Notes: a model not told the origin generated them from the letters alone. DNA of 64,000 bases from Planctomycetota bacterium (GCA_016200225.1 JACQFD010000006.1:1-64000), one strand, 5' to 3'. Positions 45,630-55,223 are shown, counted from the stretch's first letter. Made by a program: numbers and translations.

Positions 45630-48086
45630 TTAATTTACCTTTCCGTCGACTTCCGCGCTCGCGCGCCCGAGGATGATTTCGGCTTTTTTCACCGCGTCGA
45701 CGGCGTCGCGGCCCCAGCCGGCCGCGGCGATCTCTTCCGAATACTTTTGCGAAGTCACGGCGCCGCCGATGATAATTTTAACGGATCCGAAGCCCTGTTC
45801 TGTGAAATGATCGATGACGCGCTTCATCTCGACCATGGTCGTCGTCATCAATGCGGAGAGACCGACGAGCGTCGCGCTTTTTTCCTTGGCGGCTTTTAAT
45901 ATATCTTCGCGCGGAATGTTTTTTCCCAAATTGTGTACTTCCCAACCGTGATTTTCCATCACGGCGCCGACGATGTTCTTACCAATATCGTGAACGTCGC
46001 CGCGGACGGTCGCGATCACGAGCACGCCGCGTTTGATGTCGTCGTTTTTCGGTAATAGCGGGCGGAGTTTATTAAAAGCTTTCTGCATCGTCTCGGCCGA
46101 GAGAATGACCTGCGGCAAAAAGTATATTTTTTCGTTAAATCGGCGGCCCACTTCGTTCATGCCGCGGACGAGATGTTGATTATTCATATCCATCGGCGTC
46201 ATGTTTTCGGCGAGCGCGCGGTCGATCCACGCGAGGATGTTGTCGCGGTCGCCCTCGACGATGGCGGTGTATAACAAATCGCCGACCGGCACCGTGGCCG
46301 GATCGACTTTCTGCACCATCGCGCGTTTTTTGATTACATCGCCGCCGAATTCCTCGAGATATTTCATCCCGTCGGGGTCGCGGTTTTGTAATAAATTCGC
46401 GGCAAGGATGATTTCGCGGATTTCGACGTCGCCGGGATTAACAATTGGAAAATCGAGGCCGTTCGCGATCGCCATCGCGAGCATGGTTTTTGTAACAACC
46501 GGCCGCCGCGGCAATCCGAAACTACTATTGCTTACGCCGAGCGCGGTGCGGACGCCGAGTTGTTCCTTCACTTCGCGCAGCGCGCGGATCGTAGCCCATA
46601 CTTTTGACGGATCCGCCGACGCCGGCATGGTGATGCAATCGATAATAATATCGTTTCGTTGAATTCCGGCCGCGAGGCACTTTTCAATAATCCGCTCGGC
46701 GACGCGCACGCGACCCTGCCACGTGTCGGGAATGCCGTTTTCGTCGATCGTTAGTCCCAGCACGGCCGCGCCGTAGCGCCGGATGAGCGGCAGCACGGGA
46801 TCGATGCGCTCGGGACTTTCCATCGAAATGGAATTAACAATTGGCTTTCCGTCCGCCTCCTTCAATCCAAGTTCGAGTGCAATAATATCCGGCGAATCGA
46901 CCTGCACCGGCACGCGCACCGCCGATTGAATCGTGCGAATCGCCTGGATCATCGTTCCCGGCTCGTCGAAATCCAAGCCGCCGACGCCGACGTTACAATC
47001 GAGAATCGCCGCGCCCTGCGCGACCTGGCTCACGGCTTCGTCGCGCACGAATGCAAAATTCCGCGCGCGCAATTCTTCTTTTAACTTTTTGCGGCCGGTC
47101 GGATTGATGCGTTCGCCGACCATCGGGATCGGATAACCCGCGCCGATTCTTAACATATCAAATCGGCTCGCGAGTTTTGTATATTCTGGCGCGGAGCGCA
47201 CCGTCGGTTCCATTTTCTTGACGACGTCGCGGATGGCGCGCGTGAATTCCGGCGTCGAACCGCAGCACGAGCCGATGAAATTCGCGCCGGCCGCGACGAA
47301 ACGCGCGGCGTATTCCGTAAAATCCTCGGGTTTGCCGGGCCAGAAATTTTCGCCATTGACTAATCTTGGCAATCCGGCGTTCGGCTCGACGCAGATCGGT
47401 TTGTTCGTGACGCGGCCCATGCGTTCCAAAACGGGAACTAACAAATCCGGACCGACGCTACAATTCGCGCCGATCGCGTCGACGTCCATCGCCTCGAGGA
47501 CCGCCGCCAGCGCCTCCGGCTCCGTCCCCGTGAACGCGCGCTGGTCTTCATTAAACGCCATTTGCGCTATTACAAATCCGTCAAAATGCTCGCGAACGGC
47601 GCAAATGATCGCTTTGATTTCGCGAATATCAATAATCGTTTCGATAACAATCAAATCCACGCCGGCTTCGACGAGCGGCACGACTTGCGCCGTATAATTC
47701 TTAATCGCGTCGTCGAACGTCAGGTCGCCGAGCGGCGAAATGAGTTTTCCGCTCGGCCCGATGTTGCCCGCGACGAGCGCTTCACCTTTTGTAGCTTTGC
47801 GCGCGAGTTCGACCGCGCGATGATTAATATGCGCGGTCCGGCTCGCCGCGATGCCGACGTCTTCGAGGCGCGTCGGACAGGCGCCGAACGTATTGGTTAA
47901 AATAATGTCGGCGCCGGCCTCCACATACATGCGATGGACCTTCTCGACGAGCGAAGGATTCTCGAGCATGAGTCCTTCGGGCGCCTGGCCCGGTTTGAGT
48001 CCGTTTTGTTGAAAAGTCGTACCGTAACCGCCATCGAGAACGAGGATCTCGCGCTGGAGTCGGTCGAGGATTTGGGATCGTTTCAC
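45630..48086 (-). CDS. metH: Cobalamin-dependent methionine synthase without reactivation domain
   Basis: Methylates homocysteine using methyltetrahydrofolate and B12. The 818 residues cover the homocysteine domain (DGGYGTTFQQNGLKPG; zinc Cys in NFIGSCCGSTPEF near 270), the pterin-binding domain (~320-570; MVGERINPTGRKKLKEEL, LDCNVGVGGLDFDEPGTM), and the B12 cap and binding domain with DVHDIGKNIV near residue 699. It stops there: the C-terminal AdoMet-binding reactivation domain of E. coli MetH (1227 residues) is missing, so a separate activator would be needed. metK and ahcY, the next steps of the cycle, are at 60.5-63.1 kb. Confidence 0.92.
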   Translation of the reverse strand: MKRSQILDRLQREILVLDGGYGTTFQQNGLKPGQAPEGLMLENPSLVEKVHRMYVEAGADIILTNTFGACPTRLEDVGIAASRTAHINHRAVELARKATKGEALVAGNIGPSGKLISPLGDLTFDDAIKNYTAQVVPLVEAGVDLIVIETIIDIREIKAIICAVREHFDGFVIAQMAFNEDQRAFTGTEPEALAAVLEAMDVDAIGANCSVGPDLLVPVLERMGRVTNKPICVEPNAGLPRLVNGENFWPGKPEDFTEYAARFVAAGANFIGSCCGSTPEFTRAIRDVVKKMEPTVRSAPEYTKLASRFDMLRIGAGYPIPMVGERINPTGRKKLKEELRARNFAFVRDEAVSQVAQGAAILDCNVGVGGLDFDEPGTMIQAIRTIQSAVRVPVQVDSPDIIALELGLKEADGKPIVNSISMESPERIDPVLPLIRRYGAAVLGLTIDENGIPDTWQGRVRVAERIIEKCLAAGIQRNDIIIDCITMPASADPSKVWATIRALREVKEQLGVRTALGVSNSSFGLPRRPVVTKTMLAMAIANGLDFPIVNPGDVEIREIILAANLLQNRDPDGMKYLEEFGGDVIKKRAMVQKVDPATVPVGDLLYTAIVEGDRDNILAWIDRALAENMTPMDMNNQHLVRGMNEVGRRFNEKIYFLPQVILSAETMQKAFNKLRPLLPKNDDIKRGVLVIATVRGDVHDIGKNIVGAVMENHGWEVHNLGKNIPREDILKAAKEKSATLVGLSALMTTTMVEMKRVIDHFTEQGFGSVKIIIGGAVTSQKYSEEIAAAGWGRDAVDAVKKAEIILGRASAEVDGKVN

Positions 48087-48185
48087 GCGGGGTTTTGCTA
48101 CGGAGAGCGAAAGGGGAGAAATCGTACCTCGAATCGGGTACGGCCGAGGGCTGAAGTGTAGGACACGGAAAGCTTTGCGCGGGTA

Positions 48186-48611
48186 TCAGCCTGCAATCAT
48201 CCAGCGCACGAGCGCCACCAGTCCCCAAATGACGAGTCCCAATATCGACGCGACGATGGCAAACGCCGTGATAACCGGCAGCAGCTCGCGGCGGTCGACC
48301 GGCGGCTCGAAATCCGAAAAATTGTAATAATCGCGAAGTTCGACGGGAATTGTAGTTTTACAATGCGGACAGATTTCCGACTGCCAGTCGACGACGCCTT
48401 TGCATTTTGGACAATACTGATTCCGCCGCGCGGGCGCGTCGTCCATGCCGGGACGCGCGTTCTGTTTTTTGTGATATTCGAGCGCGTCCGCGTGGCGTGA
48501 TTTGTTCCATTCCGCCCGCTCGCTCGGCGTTTCCGGCGTGCGCGCACCCTCGTCGAAGCCGGGTGTGCGGGCTTCGAATCGTTTGGGTTCGTCGGGCGCC
48601 GATTCAGACAT
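48186..48611 (-). CDS. Zinc-ribbon membrane protein of unknown function
   Basis: A 141-residue protein with a charged N-terminus, a zinc ribbon made of two CxxC pairs (YCPKCKGVVDWQSEICPHCK) and a C-terminal membrane helix (AFAIVASILGLVIWGLVALV). Such single-helix zinc ribbons are common and uncharacterised. It precedes metH by ~100 bp on the same strand and may share a transcript with it. Confidence 0.75.
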   Translation of the reverse strand: MSESAPDEPKRFEARTPGFDEGARTPETPSERAEWNKSRHADALEYHKKQNARPGMDDAPARRNQYCPKCKGVVDWQSEICPHCKTTIPVELRDYYNFSDFEPPVDRRELLPVITAFAIVASILGLVIWGLVALVRWMIAG

Positions 48612-48646
48612 GGATACTAATTAAATCGTCAAATTACTAATAAAAC

Positions 48647-48731
48647 TGGTGCGAGAGGGGGGAGTTGAACCCCCATGGGTTGCCCCACTGGATCCTAAGT
48701 CCAGCGCGTCTGCCAGTTCCGCCACTCTCGC
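48647..48731 (-). tRNA. tRNA-Leu (TAG)
   Basis: On the minus strand a class II tRNA folds with acceptor GCGAGAG / CTCTCGC, an anticodon stem CTGGA/TCCAG enclosing CTTAGGA (anticodon TAG, reading CUN leucine codons), a variable arm and a T-loop reading GTTCAAC. The 3' A-CCA is encoded. Confidence 0.93.
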
Positions 48732-48830
48732 GCATGGTTTGCGAATCATAACAGCCTGCGCATCATAACAGAAATTCGCCGCCGTCCCTCTTCGTTAATA
48801 AAAATCGCGCGCGCAGGCCGACGGTGCCAC

Positions 48831-48906
<76 letters not shown>

Positions 48907-48968
48907 CCGTCTGTGGGGCGAAGGTGATAGCGCGGCCGCCCGCGAGCGTCAAGTGCGCGGAGGATGGC

Positions 48969-48977
48969 TGCTATATT
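48969..48977 (+). promoter_or_regulatory. Extended -10 promoter of uvrC
   Basis: TGC-TATATT lies 22 nt before the preferred uvrC start. The same 10-mer GCTATATTCG occurs upstream of metK. Its position inside the longer uvrC frame argues for the start at 49000. Confidence 0.5.
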
Positions 48978-48999
48978 CGCATCGACCGAACGGTTCACC

Positions 49000-50844
49000 A
49001 TGTCCCCCGCGAATCCCTCCGAAACGCTCGACGACATCCCGGCTCTGCCCGGTTGTTACATTTTTCGCGACGAACAGGACGCGCCGCTCTACGTCGGCAA
49101 AGCCCGCGAATTGCGGTCGCGCGTGCGGAGTTACTTTCGCGCCGCGGGCGACGGACGCGTGCTGATTCCGTTTCTCGCGCGCAAGGCGGCGCGCATCGAG
49201 ACGATTATAACAAAAACCGAATCGGAGGCGATTCTTCTCGAAGATACGCTCATTAAACGATTCAAGCCGCCGTATAATTTAAGATTAAAGGACGACAAGG
49301 CGTTTTATCTGTTACGTCTCGATCCACAGGCGGAATTTCCGCGTTTCGAATGGGTTCGAAGGCGCCATGCCGACCGCGCGTTGTATTTCGGTCCCTACGC
49401 GAGCGCGGGCGCGCTCCGGCGCACGATCCGATTCTTGCATTCGATCATTCCGATGCGCGACTGCAGCGATAATATATTAAACAATCGCTCGCGGCCCTGT
49501 CTGAAGTATTCGATCGGCCGCTGCTCGGCGCCGTGCGTCGGATTGATAACAAAAAATGATTATCAACAACTCGTCGCGCGCGCCCGCGATCTGCTCGAAG
49601 GACGGACGACCGAAGTCGAAAAACTCCTCGAAGAACGGATGGCGGCGGCGGCGGCGCGCCTTGAATTCGAAAAAGCCGCGCGGTGCCGCGATCAGCTCGA
49701 CGCGTTGCGGACGACGACGGAGGCGCAGGGCGTGCGCCTCGGCAGGTCGATCGATCGCGATATTATTGGTCTTTGCCGCGAAGGCGAGCGCGTGGCGATT
49801 CAATGGCTGCCGTTCCGCGGCGGAAAACTCGAGGGTGGAAAATCCCATCTGTTTCAAACCGATCTTCCGGAGTCGGAAGTATTCAATTCTTTTCTGACGC
49901 AATTGTATCGAGGCGACGTTTTCATTCCGCGTGAAATTTACCTTTCGCACGAACCGCACGACCGCGAAACGATCGCGGCCTGGCTCGGCGAACGCCGCGG
50001 CGGAACTGTAAATTTAACGGTCGCGAAGTCCGGCGACGCGAAGCGCGCCGTCGAAATGGCCGTCGAAAACGCGCAAATACTCCTGGCGGCGCGCGAGGGG
50101 ACGGCCGCGTCCGCGCAGGACGCGCTCGTTAAGATTCAGGATATGCTAAATCTGGACGACGCGCCCGCGATCATCGATTGTTTCGATATATCGACGCTGC
50201 AGGGCCGGTCGACCGTCGCGTCGCGCGTGCGGTTCGTCGACGGCCTTCCGGCGAAGGACGGTTACCGAAGATTTAAGATTACAAGTTTTTCCGGACAGAA
50301 CGATTTCGCGGCGATGCGCGAAGTGGTCGCGCGCGCGCTGCGGCACGACGTCGAGGATCAGACGCTGCCGGATTTAATTGTTATCGACGGCGGCCTCGGA
50401 CAATTGAACGCGGCCCTCGAGGCGCGCGAGGAGAGCGGCGCATTTGAAGTATCCATGGTTTCGCTCGCGAAGGATCGAATTGTAGCAACCGACGAATCCT
50501 CGGCGCACTCGGGAGAACGCGTTTTCGTTCCGGGACGCGCGGAGCCGATTCCGCTGCAGCCGCGCACGGCGGAATGCCATCTTTTCGCGCGCATTCGCGA
50601 CGAGGCGCACCGGTTCGCGATCACATATCACAGAAAACAGCGCGGCGCGATTACAAGCGATCTCGACCGGATCGAGGGCGTCGGCCAGAAGCGTCGCCGC
50701 GATTTGTTAAGGACTTTCGGGTCGATGGCGGCGCTGCGCGGCGCGAGCGCCGGCGACATTATTACTAAAATTCCGGGCTTTCCGCGCGAACTCGCGGAGC
50801 GCGTCGCCGCGGCAATGATAAAAATAACGGAAAAGGCGCCGTGA
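49000..50844 (+). CDS. uvrC: UvrABC endonuclease subunit C
   Basis: Makes the dual incisions of nucleotide-excision repair. 614 residues from ATG 49000; an upstream ATG at 48964 adds 12 residues but places the promoter inside the gene. The N-terminal GIY-YIG nuclease (LPGCYIFRDEQDAPLYVGKA), the UVR helical pair that binds UvrB (RLEFEKAARCRDQLDALRTT), the C-terminal RNase H-like nuclease (IDCFDISTLQGRSTVASRVR, LIVIDGGLGQLNAALEA) and a terminal helix-hairpin-helix (IEGVGQKRRRDLLRTFGSM) are all intact. Confidence 0.96.
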   Translation: MSPANPSETLDDIPALPGCYIFRDEQDAPLYVGKARELRSRVRSYFRAAGDGRVLIPFLARKAARIETIITKTESEAILLEDTLIKRFKPPYNLRLKDDKAFYLLRLDPQAEFPRFEWVRRRHADRALYFGPYASAGALRRTIRFLHSIIPMRDCSDNILNNRSRPCLKYSIGRCSAPCVGLITKNDYQQLVARARDLLEGRTTEVEKLLEERMAAAAARLEFEKAARCRDQLDALRTTTEAQGVRLGRSIDRDIIGLCREGERVAIQWLPFRGGKLEGGKSHLFQTDLPESEVFNSFLTQLYRGDVFIPREIYLSHEPHDRETIAAWLGERRGGTVNLTVAKSGDAKRAVEMAVENAQILLAAREGTAASAQDALVKIQDMLNLDDAPAIIDCFDISTLQGRSTVASRVRFVDGLPAKDGYRRFKITSFSGQNDFAAMREVVARALRHDVEDQTLPDLIVIDGGLGQLNAALEAREESGAFEVSMVSLAKDRIVATDESSAHSGERVFVPGRAEPIPLQPRTAECHLFARIRDEAHRFAITYHRKQRGAITSDLDRIEGVGQKRRRDLLRTFGSMAALRGASAGDIITKIPGFPRELAERVAAAMIKITEKAP

Positions 50845-50877
50845 CCGGCGACGATCCGCCGTCGGCGCGGGGCCCCG

Positions 50878-51792
50878 TCAAGCGCGCGGATGGAATTTGT
50901 TATGAACGGCCTTGAGCCGCTCCGAATCGACATGCGTATAAATCTGCGTCGTCACGACGTCCGCGTGTCCGAGCATCTGTTGCACGCTGCGGAGATCGGC
51001 GCCGTTTTGTAATAAATGCGTCGCGAACGAATGGCGGAATTTATGAGGACTGACGCGCTTCTGCGCGATGCCGGCTTCGCGCGCCGCCGCGCGCGAGAGG
51101 CGCCAGATGTCGGATCGTTGCATTTTGGCGCCGCGGCGCGTGAGAAAGAGCACGTTCGCCGATTTGTTGTTTTCGAGAAGCGGACGCGCGTCGTTTAGAT
51201 AAACGCGGATCGCCTCCGCCGCGCGCTCGCCGAGCGGAACGAGCCGCTCTTTCGAACGTTTTCCGAGCACGCGGATCGTTTGCGTTTCAAAACTTAAACG
51301 ATCCAGAGTTAAATTTATTAATTCCGCGACGCGGATGCCCGTCGCATACAACAATTCGAGTATGGCCCGGTTGCGCGTCTCGAAACGCGCGTCGTCGGGG
51401 CCATCCGTTACAATTTTCGCGACTTCGGTTTCTGTTAAGACGTGCGGGAGTTTGCGCCAGCGTCTCGGCGCGGGAATCGACACCGTCGGATCGTTCGGAA
51501 GAATGCGTTCGGCGTAAAGAAACCGAAACAGCATTCGCACCGCCACGAGAGCGCGGGCGCGTGTTGCGCCTCCGGCTCCCTGCCGACCCCGCGAGGCGAG
51601 AAACGCAATGATCGGCGCCGGTCCGTCGATCGCGAAGCCGTTCGCGCCGCTCGATCTGAGAAATATCGCAAAACGGTTCAACTCGCGACGGTACGCGTCG
51701 ATCGTGAGCGGCGAGAGACCCTCCTCGGCCGAGCCGCGATCCAGAAACGCGTCGATGAGCGGTCGGAACGGATCTTGATTGTTCAAGGACAT
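50878..51792 (-). CDS. Tyrosine recombinase XerC/XerD
   Basis: A 304-residue site-specific recombinase. The N-terminal SAM-like domain (LSPLTIDAYRRELNRFAIFL) and the catalytic domain are complete: the first Arg in LLYATGIRVAELINLTLDRL, a Lys in GKRSKERLVPLG, HKFRHSFATHLLQNGAD (HxxR), LGHADVVTTQIYTHV (His and nucleophile Tyr). Length and lack of mobile context favour the chromosome-dimer-resolving Xer proteins over an integrase; C versus D cannot be told. I prefer ATG 51792. It converges on uvrC. Confidence 0.92.
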   Translation of the reverse strand: MSLNNQDPFRPLIDAFLDRGSAEEGLSPLTIDAYRRELNRFAIFLRSSGANGFAIDGPAPIIAFLASRGRQGAGGATRARALVAVRMLFRFLYAERILPNDPTVSIPAPRRWRKLPHVLTETEVAKIVTDGPDDARFETRNRAILELLYATGIRVAELINLTLDRLSFETQTIRVLGKRSKERLVPLGERAAEAIRVYLNDARPLLENNKSANVLFLTRRGAKMQRSDIWRLSRAAAREAGIAQKRVSPHKFRHSFATHLLQNGADLRSVQQMLGHADVVTTQIYTHVDSERLKAVHNKFHPRA

Positions 51793-51974
51793 TCGCTTGC
51801 GTCGTCGGATCAACGCCGATTCATGATGCTCGGCTGCAATTCAAGTCGCTACGAAAATCGCGCTTCCGTTGACGATCGAGTGTCGCGCGACTACCCTCCT
51901 CGCCCGTTTTTTGCCGGGAATGCCCCTGCGCCGTTTTTGATTGATAGTTTTTGATTGCATATCAAAAAAAAAGC

Positions 51975-52787
51975 ATGCCTACGAAAAAACCATCCAAGCC
52001 GACACCGTCCAAGAAAACCGCCCCCGTCGCGAGTTCAAAAACTTCGGCCGAAAAGGCGCCGGCCAGGAAATCCATCGCCGAAAAAGTAGTTAACGAAAAA
52101 CCGGTCGCCGCTCGAACGGTTGCCGAGAAATCCGGCGGGGACAAGAGCGCCGCGGATAAGATGACTACTGAAAAAGCGGCCGCCGAAAAGTCGTCCCGCG
52201 AAAAATCGGCGGCGGCAAAACCGGTCGAGAAGTCGGAAAAAGTTGATAAGTCTGAAAAACCGGCGAAAGCGGCGTCGGCTCATGAAAAATCGGCCGAAAA
52301 ACCGGCCGAAAAGACTGATAAAAAAGAGAAGGAGGCGTCCGCGCCCGTCGTTCCGCCGAAGACGCGTTTAACAAAAGATGAATTGCGACAATTCAAGAGT
52401 GCATTGCTCGAATTGCGTTCGAAACTCGCCCATCAAGTCGGCGCCATGGAAGGCGAGGCGCTGAAGGAGGGTGATTCGGAAGTTTCCGTCGATCACATGG
52501 CCGACCATGGAACGGAAACATTCGATCAGGACTTCACGCTCAGTTTGATAGAAAACGAAGAGAATACAATTCGCGAAATCGACGCGGCGCTCGAGCGAAT
52601 CAACGAAGGCACGTATGGAATGTGCGAGCCGTGCGTCGAGGAAATGGAAAAACTTTGCAAGACGTGTCCGCACATTCTGAAAGCGCGCCTCGAAGCGATC
52701 CCGTACACGCGTTATTGTGTAGAATACGCGCGCATCGCCGAGCGCGATCGTGAATATGAAGAATCGCAGGAGGAAGAGGAGGAATAG
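51975..52787 (+). CDS. DksA/TraR-type zinc-finger protein with long Lys/Ala tail
   Basis: A 270-residue protein whose first ~125 residues are low-complexity Lys/Glu/Ala/Ser repeats (EKAPARKSIAEKVVNEKPVA), then a DksA coiled coil (LTKDELRQFKSALLELRSKL) and a zinc-finger region from ~residue 216. The canonical C-x2-C...C-x2-C is altered: CEPC is followed by an extra CKTC, and the final pair is CVEY, with Tyr in place of the last Cys. DksA relatives bind RNA polymerase's secondary channel. Its tail resembles the one on RecA. lspA follows after 40 bp, a common pairing. Confidence 0.88.
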   Translation: MPTKKPSKPTPSKKTAPVASSKTSAEKAPARKSIAEKVVNEKPVAARTVAEKSGGDKSAADKMTTEKAAAEKSSREKSAAAKPVEKSEKVDKSEKPAKAASAHEKSAEKPAEKTDKKEKEASAPVVPPKTRLTKDELRQFKSALLELRSKLAHQVGAMEGEALKEGDSEVSVDHMADHGTETFDQDFTLSLIENEENTIREIDAALERINEGTYGMCEPCVEEMEKLCKTCPHILKARLEAIPYTRYCVEYARIAERDREYEESQEEEEE

Positions 52788-52828
52788 TTGTACGATTGCA
52801 TCATGAGCATGCCTAACGGCGCCGCATC

Positions 52829-53389
52829 GTGAGTATTCGCGGAAAACTATATTTCTTCTTTATCGTCGCGCTCGTCGCGGGGCTCGATCTGTTTTCGAAG
52901 CATTGGGCATTCCAATATATCGGCGAATACGGGACGACGACGGCGCTGCACGGCGACGACAAGGCCGTCACGATCGTTCCGGGATTCTTTTATTTAACGC
53001 GCGTCGTCAACACCGGCGGCATTTGGGGCATCGGCCAGGAAGGATGGCTGTCGAAGGCGCTGATTGTATTAAGAATCGTCGCCGTCCCCGGGATTATATA
53101 TTTTGCATTGCGAACGCCCGCGGCCGAGCGGGTTTTTCTGGTTGCGCTCGGACTTTTCTGCGCCGGCGCGATCGGAAATCTTTATGATAACCTTTTTTCG
53201 GCGCAGGGCGGCGTCCGCGATTTTCTCGATTTTTATCTAATCGGATCGACGGGATACCATTGGCCGACATTTAACATTGCCGACGCGGGCATCGATTGCG
53301 GCGTGGCGCTGCTCCTTATTCATATGTTTTTCGGCAAGAAAGCCGGAGTGGCTCCCGCGGCCCGCGATTTGGAATCCGCGCAAACATGA
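52829..53389 (+). CDS. lspA: Lipoprotein signal peptidase
   Basis: Membrane aspartyl protease that removes signal peptides of lipidated prolipoproteins. The family marks are in order: VAGLDLFSKHWAF in the first helix, VVNTGGIWGIGQ, GAIGNLYDNLF with the first catalytic Asp, and FNIADAGIDCGVALLLIHMF with the second. There are four hydrophobic helices. At 186 residues it is slightly long at the C-terminus. It starts at GTG 52829 and overlaps pyrD by 4 bp. It fits the lipoprotein candidates elsewhere in the window. Confidence 0.95.
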   Translation: MSIRGKLYFFFIVALVAGLDLFSKHWAFQYIGEYGTTTALHGDDKAVTIVPGFFYLTRVVNTGGIWGIGQEGWLSKALIVLRIVAVPGIIYFALRTPAAERVFLVALGLFCAGAIGNLYDNLFSAQGGVRDFLDFYLIGSTGYHWPTFNIADAGIDCGVALLLIHMFFGKKAGVAPAARDLESAQT

Positions 53390-54345
53390 CCGTTTCGACG
53401 ATCGTTCACGTCGGCGCCCTGGAATTAAAGAATCCAGTGCTCAGCGCCTCCGGAACGTACGGTCACGGTCTCGAGATGAGTAACTTTGTTTCGCCGGCGC
53501 TGCTCGGCGGACTTGTATCGAAAACGGTCACGCGCAAACCGCGTCCGGGCAATGCGCCGCCGCGCATGGCCGAGACGCCGTCGGGAATGTTAAATTCGAT
53601 CGGCCTCGAAAATCGCGGCATCGAATATTATAAAAAAGAAGTGTTGCCGACGCTTCGCGGAGCGGGAACGCGCATTATTACAAATATCGGCGGCGAGTCG
53701 GTCGAGGATTTCGCCTACTGCGCGGAATTGTTAGATTCCGAATCCGTCGTCGAAGCGCTCGAAGTGAATTTGTCGTGTCCCAACATTCAGGGAGCGAAAC
53801 TGCCGTTTTCGACCGACGCGAATCTCGCGGCGGCGGCGATTGCGGCCGTTCGTAAAGCTACAAAAAAACCGGTTTGGGCGAAACTCTCGCCGAACGTCAC
53901 GTCGATTGGCGATATTGCCAAAGCCGTCGAAGCGGCGGGCGCGGACGCAATCACCGCGATCAACACGCTGCTCGGCATGGCGATCGACTGGCAAAAACGG
54001 CTGCCGCTGCTTTCGACAACATTTGGAGGACTCTCCGGTCCGGCGATCAAGCCCGTGGCGCTGCGGATGGTCGTCGAATGTTCTCGATCTGTGAGAATTC
54101 CGATCGTCGCCGCGGGCGGCGCGCGCTCCGCGGACGACGTGCTCGAATTCCTCGTGGCCGGCGCGAGCGCCGTGCAGATCGGCACGTGGAACTTCGTCGA
54201 CCCGGCGGCCATCGGAGTTATTGTTAACGAATTGCCGCGTCTTCTTCGGGATTCGAAAATCGCGGATATTGCAGATTTGATAGGTTCCCTGCGAGCGCCG
54301 ACCCCCGTAAAATTCGAAGGCGTCGAGGCATCGCTCGAACGATGA
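53386..54345 (+). CDS. pyrD: Dihydroorotate dehydrogenase (class 1)
   Basis: FMN enzyme oxidising dihydroorotate to orotate in the cytosol. 319 residues; NPVLSASGTYGHGLEM and SKTVTRKPRPGNAPPRMAET bind FMN, NSIGLENRG is a substrate loop, the catalytic base region reads VNLSCPNIQG (Cys, a class 1 feature) and IVAAGGARSADDVLEFLVAG binds the FMN phosphate. Class 1B enzymes need a PyrK partner, which is not next to it. ATG 53386 overlaps the lspA stop (ATGA). Confidence 0.93.
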   Translation: MTVSTIVHVGALELKNPVLSASGTYGHGLEMSNFVSPALLGGLVSKTVTRKPRPGNAPPRMAETPSGMLNSIGLENRGIEYYKKEVLPTLRGAGTRIITNIGGESVEDFAYCAELLDSESVVEALEVNLSCPNIQGAKLPFSTDANLAAAAIAAVRKATKKPVWAKLSPNVTSIGDIAKAVEAAGADAITAINTLLGMAIDWQKRLPLLSTTFGGLSGPAIKPVALRMVVECSRSVRIPIVAAGGARSADDVLEFLVAGASAVQIGTWNFVDPAAIGVIVNELPRLLRDSKIADIADLIGSLRAPTPVKFEGVEASLER

Positions 54346-55223
54346 AATTTCAAGAAGTTACATGCACTAAGATTAAGGATGCGCTCGCGATTTATCTTGC
54401 GAACGCGCATCCCAAGGGCGTTCCCGACGAAGTAAAGATTCCGGACGCGATTCGCGAGGGAAATAGCGTTCCGGAAATGTTAAGAGGCTTCACGCGCGAG
54501 GAGTGCATCCAGCCGGGCTCGCCCTGTTTGCAACAATGGGTGTTGCGCCTCGGAAATGAACGATACCATTTCATGAAAATGGTCCTTCGCGAGTATTTGT
54601 TCGAAGGCGAATTTGTATTTTCCGTCGATACTCATGATAATCTCGACATTCGCCCGCATTATCCGGATTATGAAGAATGGCAACAATTAAAGAAATTTAA
54701 TCGCGAACTCGGCGCGCGCATCGAGACGCAATGGAAGACGGCCGGTCTCGACACGTGCGCACGGCTGCGCGAACGCATGCGCGAACTGCCGACGCAGCCG
54801 TCGGGTTGCGGCCGCGGATACCGCGCAGTGCTCGCCGACGACGACGACGAGTTACGCGAAGCCTTCGCCGAATTGTTAAGAAGCGAGAGCTTCGAAGTTA
54901 TAAAAAGTATCCACGGTCAGGATGGACTCGAAAAAGCGCGCGCCCGCAAACCGAACCTTATTGTTACCGACTTTGAAATGCCTGTCATGAACGGTCTCGA
55001 GTTTATCGCGCGCCTCAAGGAGGATCCCGCGACGTGCAAAATTCCGGTGATTCTCATGTCGGCGCGGCAGCTTTCACTCGTCGACATGGGTCAGGCGAGT
55101 GCCTTTTTGGCGAAGCCGTTTTCGATCGAAACGCTCGTCGCGTACTGCGAATTCGTGCTCGGCCGGGCCAAAAATGAGGGGGAGACGGCGTCGGCTGCGG
55201 ACTTTGGCGACCGCCAAACGTAA
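54342..55223 (+). CDS. Response-regulator protein with unknown N-terminal domain
   Basis: A 293-residue protein. Residues ~1-150 (MKFQEVTCTKIKDALAIYLA, GFTREECIQPGSPCLQQWVL, VFSVDTHDNLDIRPHYPDYE) form a domain I do not recognise. Residues ~160-280 are a receiver (REC) domain: acidic pocket DDDDELREAF, phosphorylatable Asp in IVTDFEMPVMNG, Ser in ILMSARQ and Lys in LAKPFSIETL. No DNA-binding output domain follows, so it probably acts through protein contacts. It overlaps pyrD by 4 bp. No histidine kinase is nearby. Confidence 0.85.
   Translation: MKFQEVTCTKIKDALAIYLANAHPKGVPDEVKIPDAIREGNSVPEMLRGFTREECIQPGSPCLQQWVLRLGNERYHFMKMVLREYLFEGEFVFSVDTHDNLDIRPHYPDYEEWQQLKKFNRELGARIETQWKTAGLDTCARLRERMRELPTQPSGCGRGYRAVLADDDDELREAFAELLRSESFEVIKSIHGQDGLEKARARKPNLIVTDFEMPVMNGLEFIARLKEDPATCKIPVILMSARQLSLVDMGQASAFLAKPFSIETLVAYCEFVLGRAKNEGETASAADFGDRQT

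Noticed and set aside
50878..51792. Xer recombinase as the integrase of a mobile island
   Set aside because: It lies between uvrC and the dksA-lspA pair with no att-like repeats or cargo, which fits a chromosomal Xer protein better.
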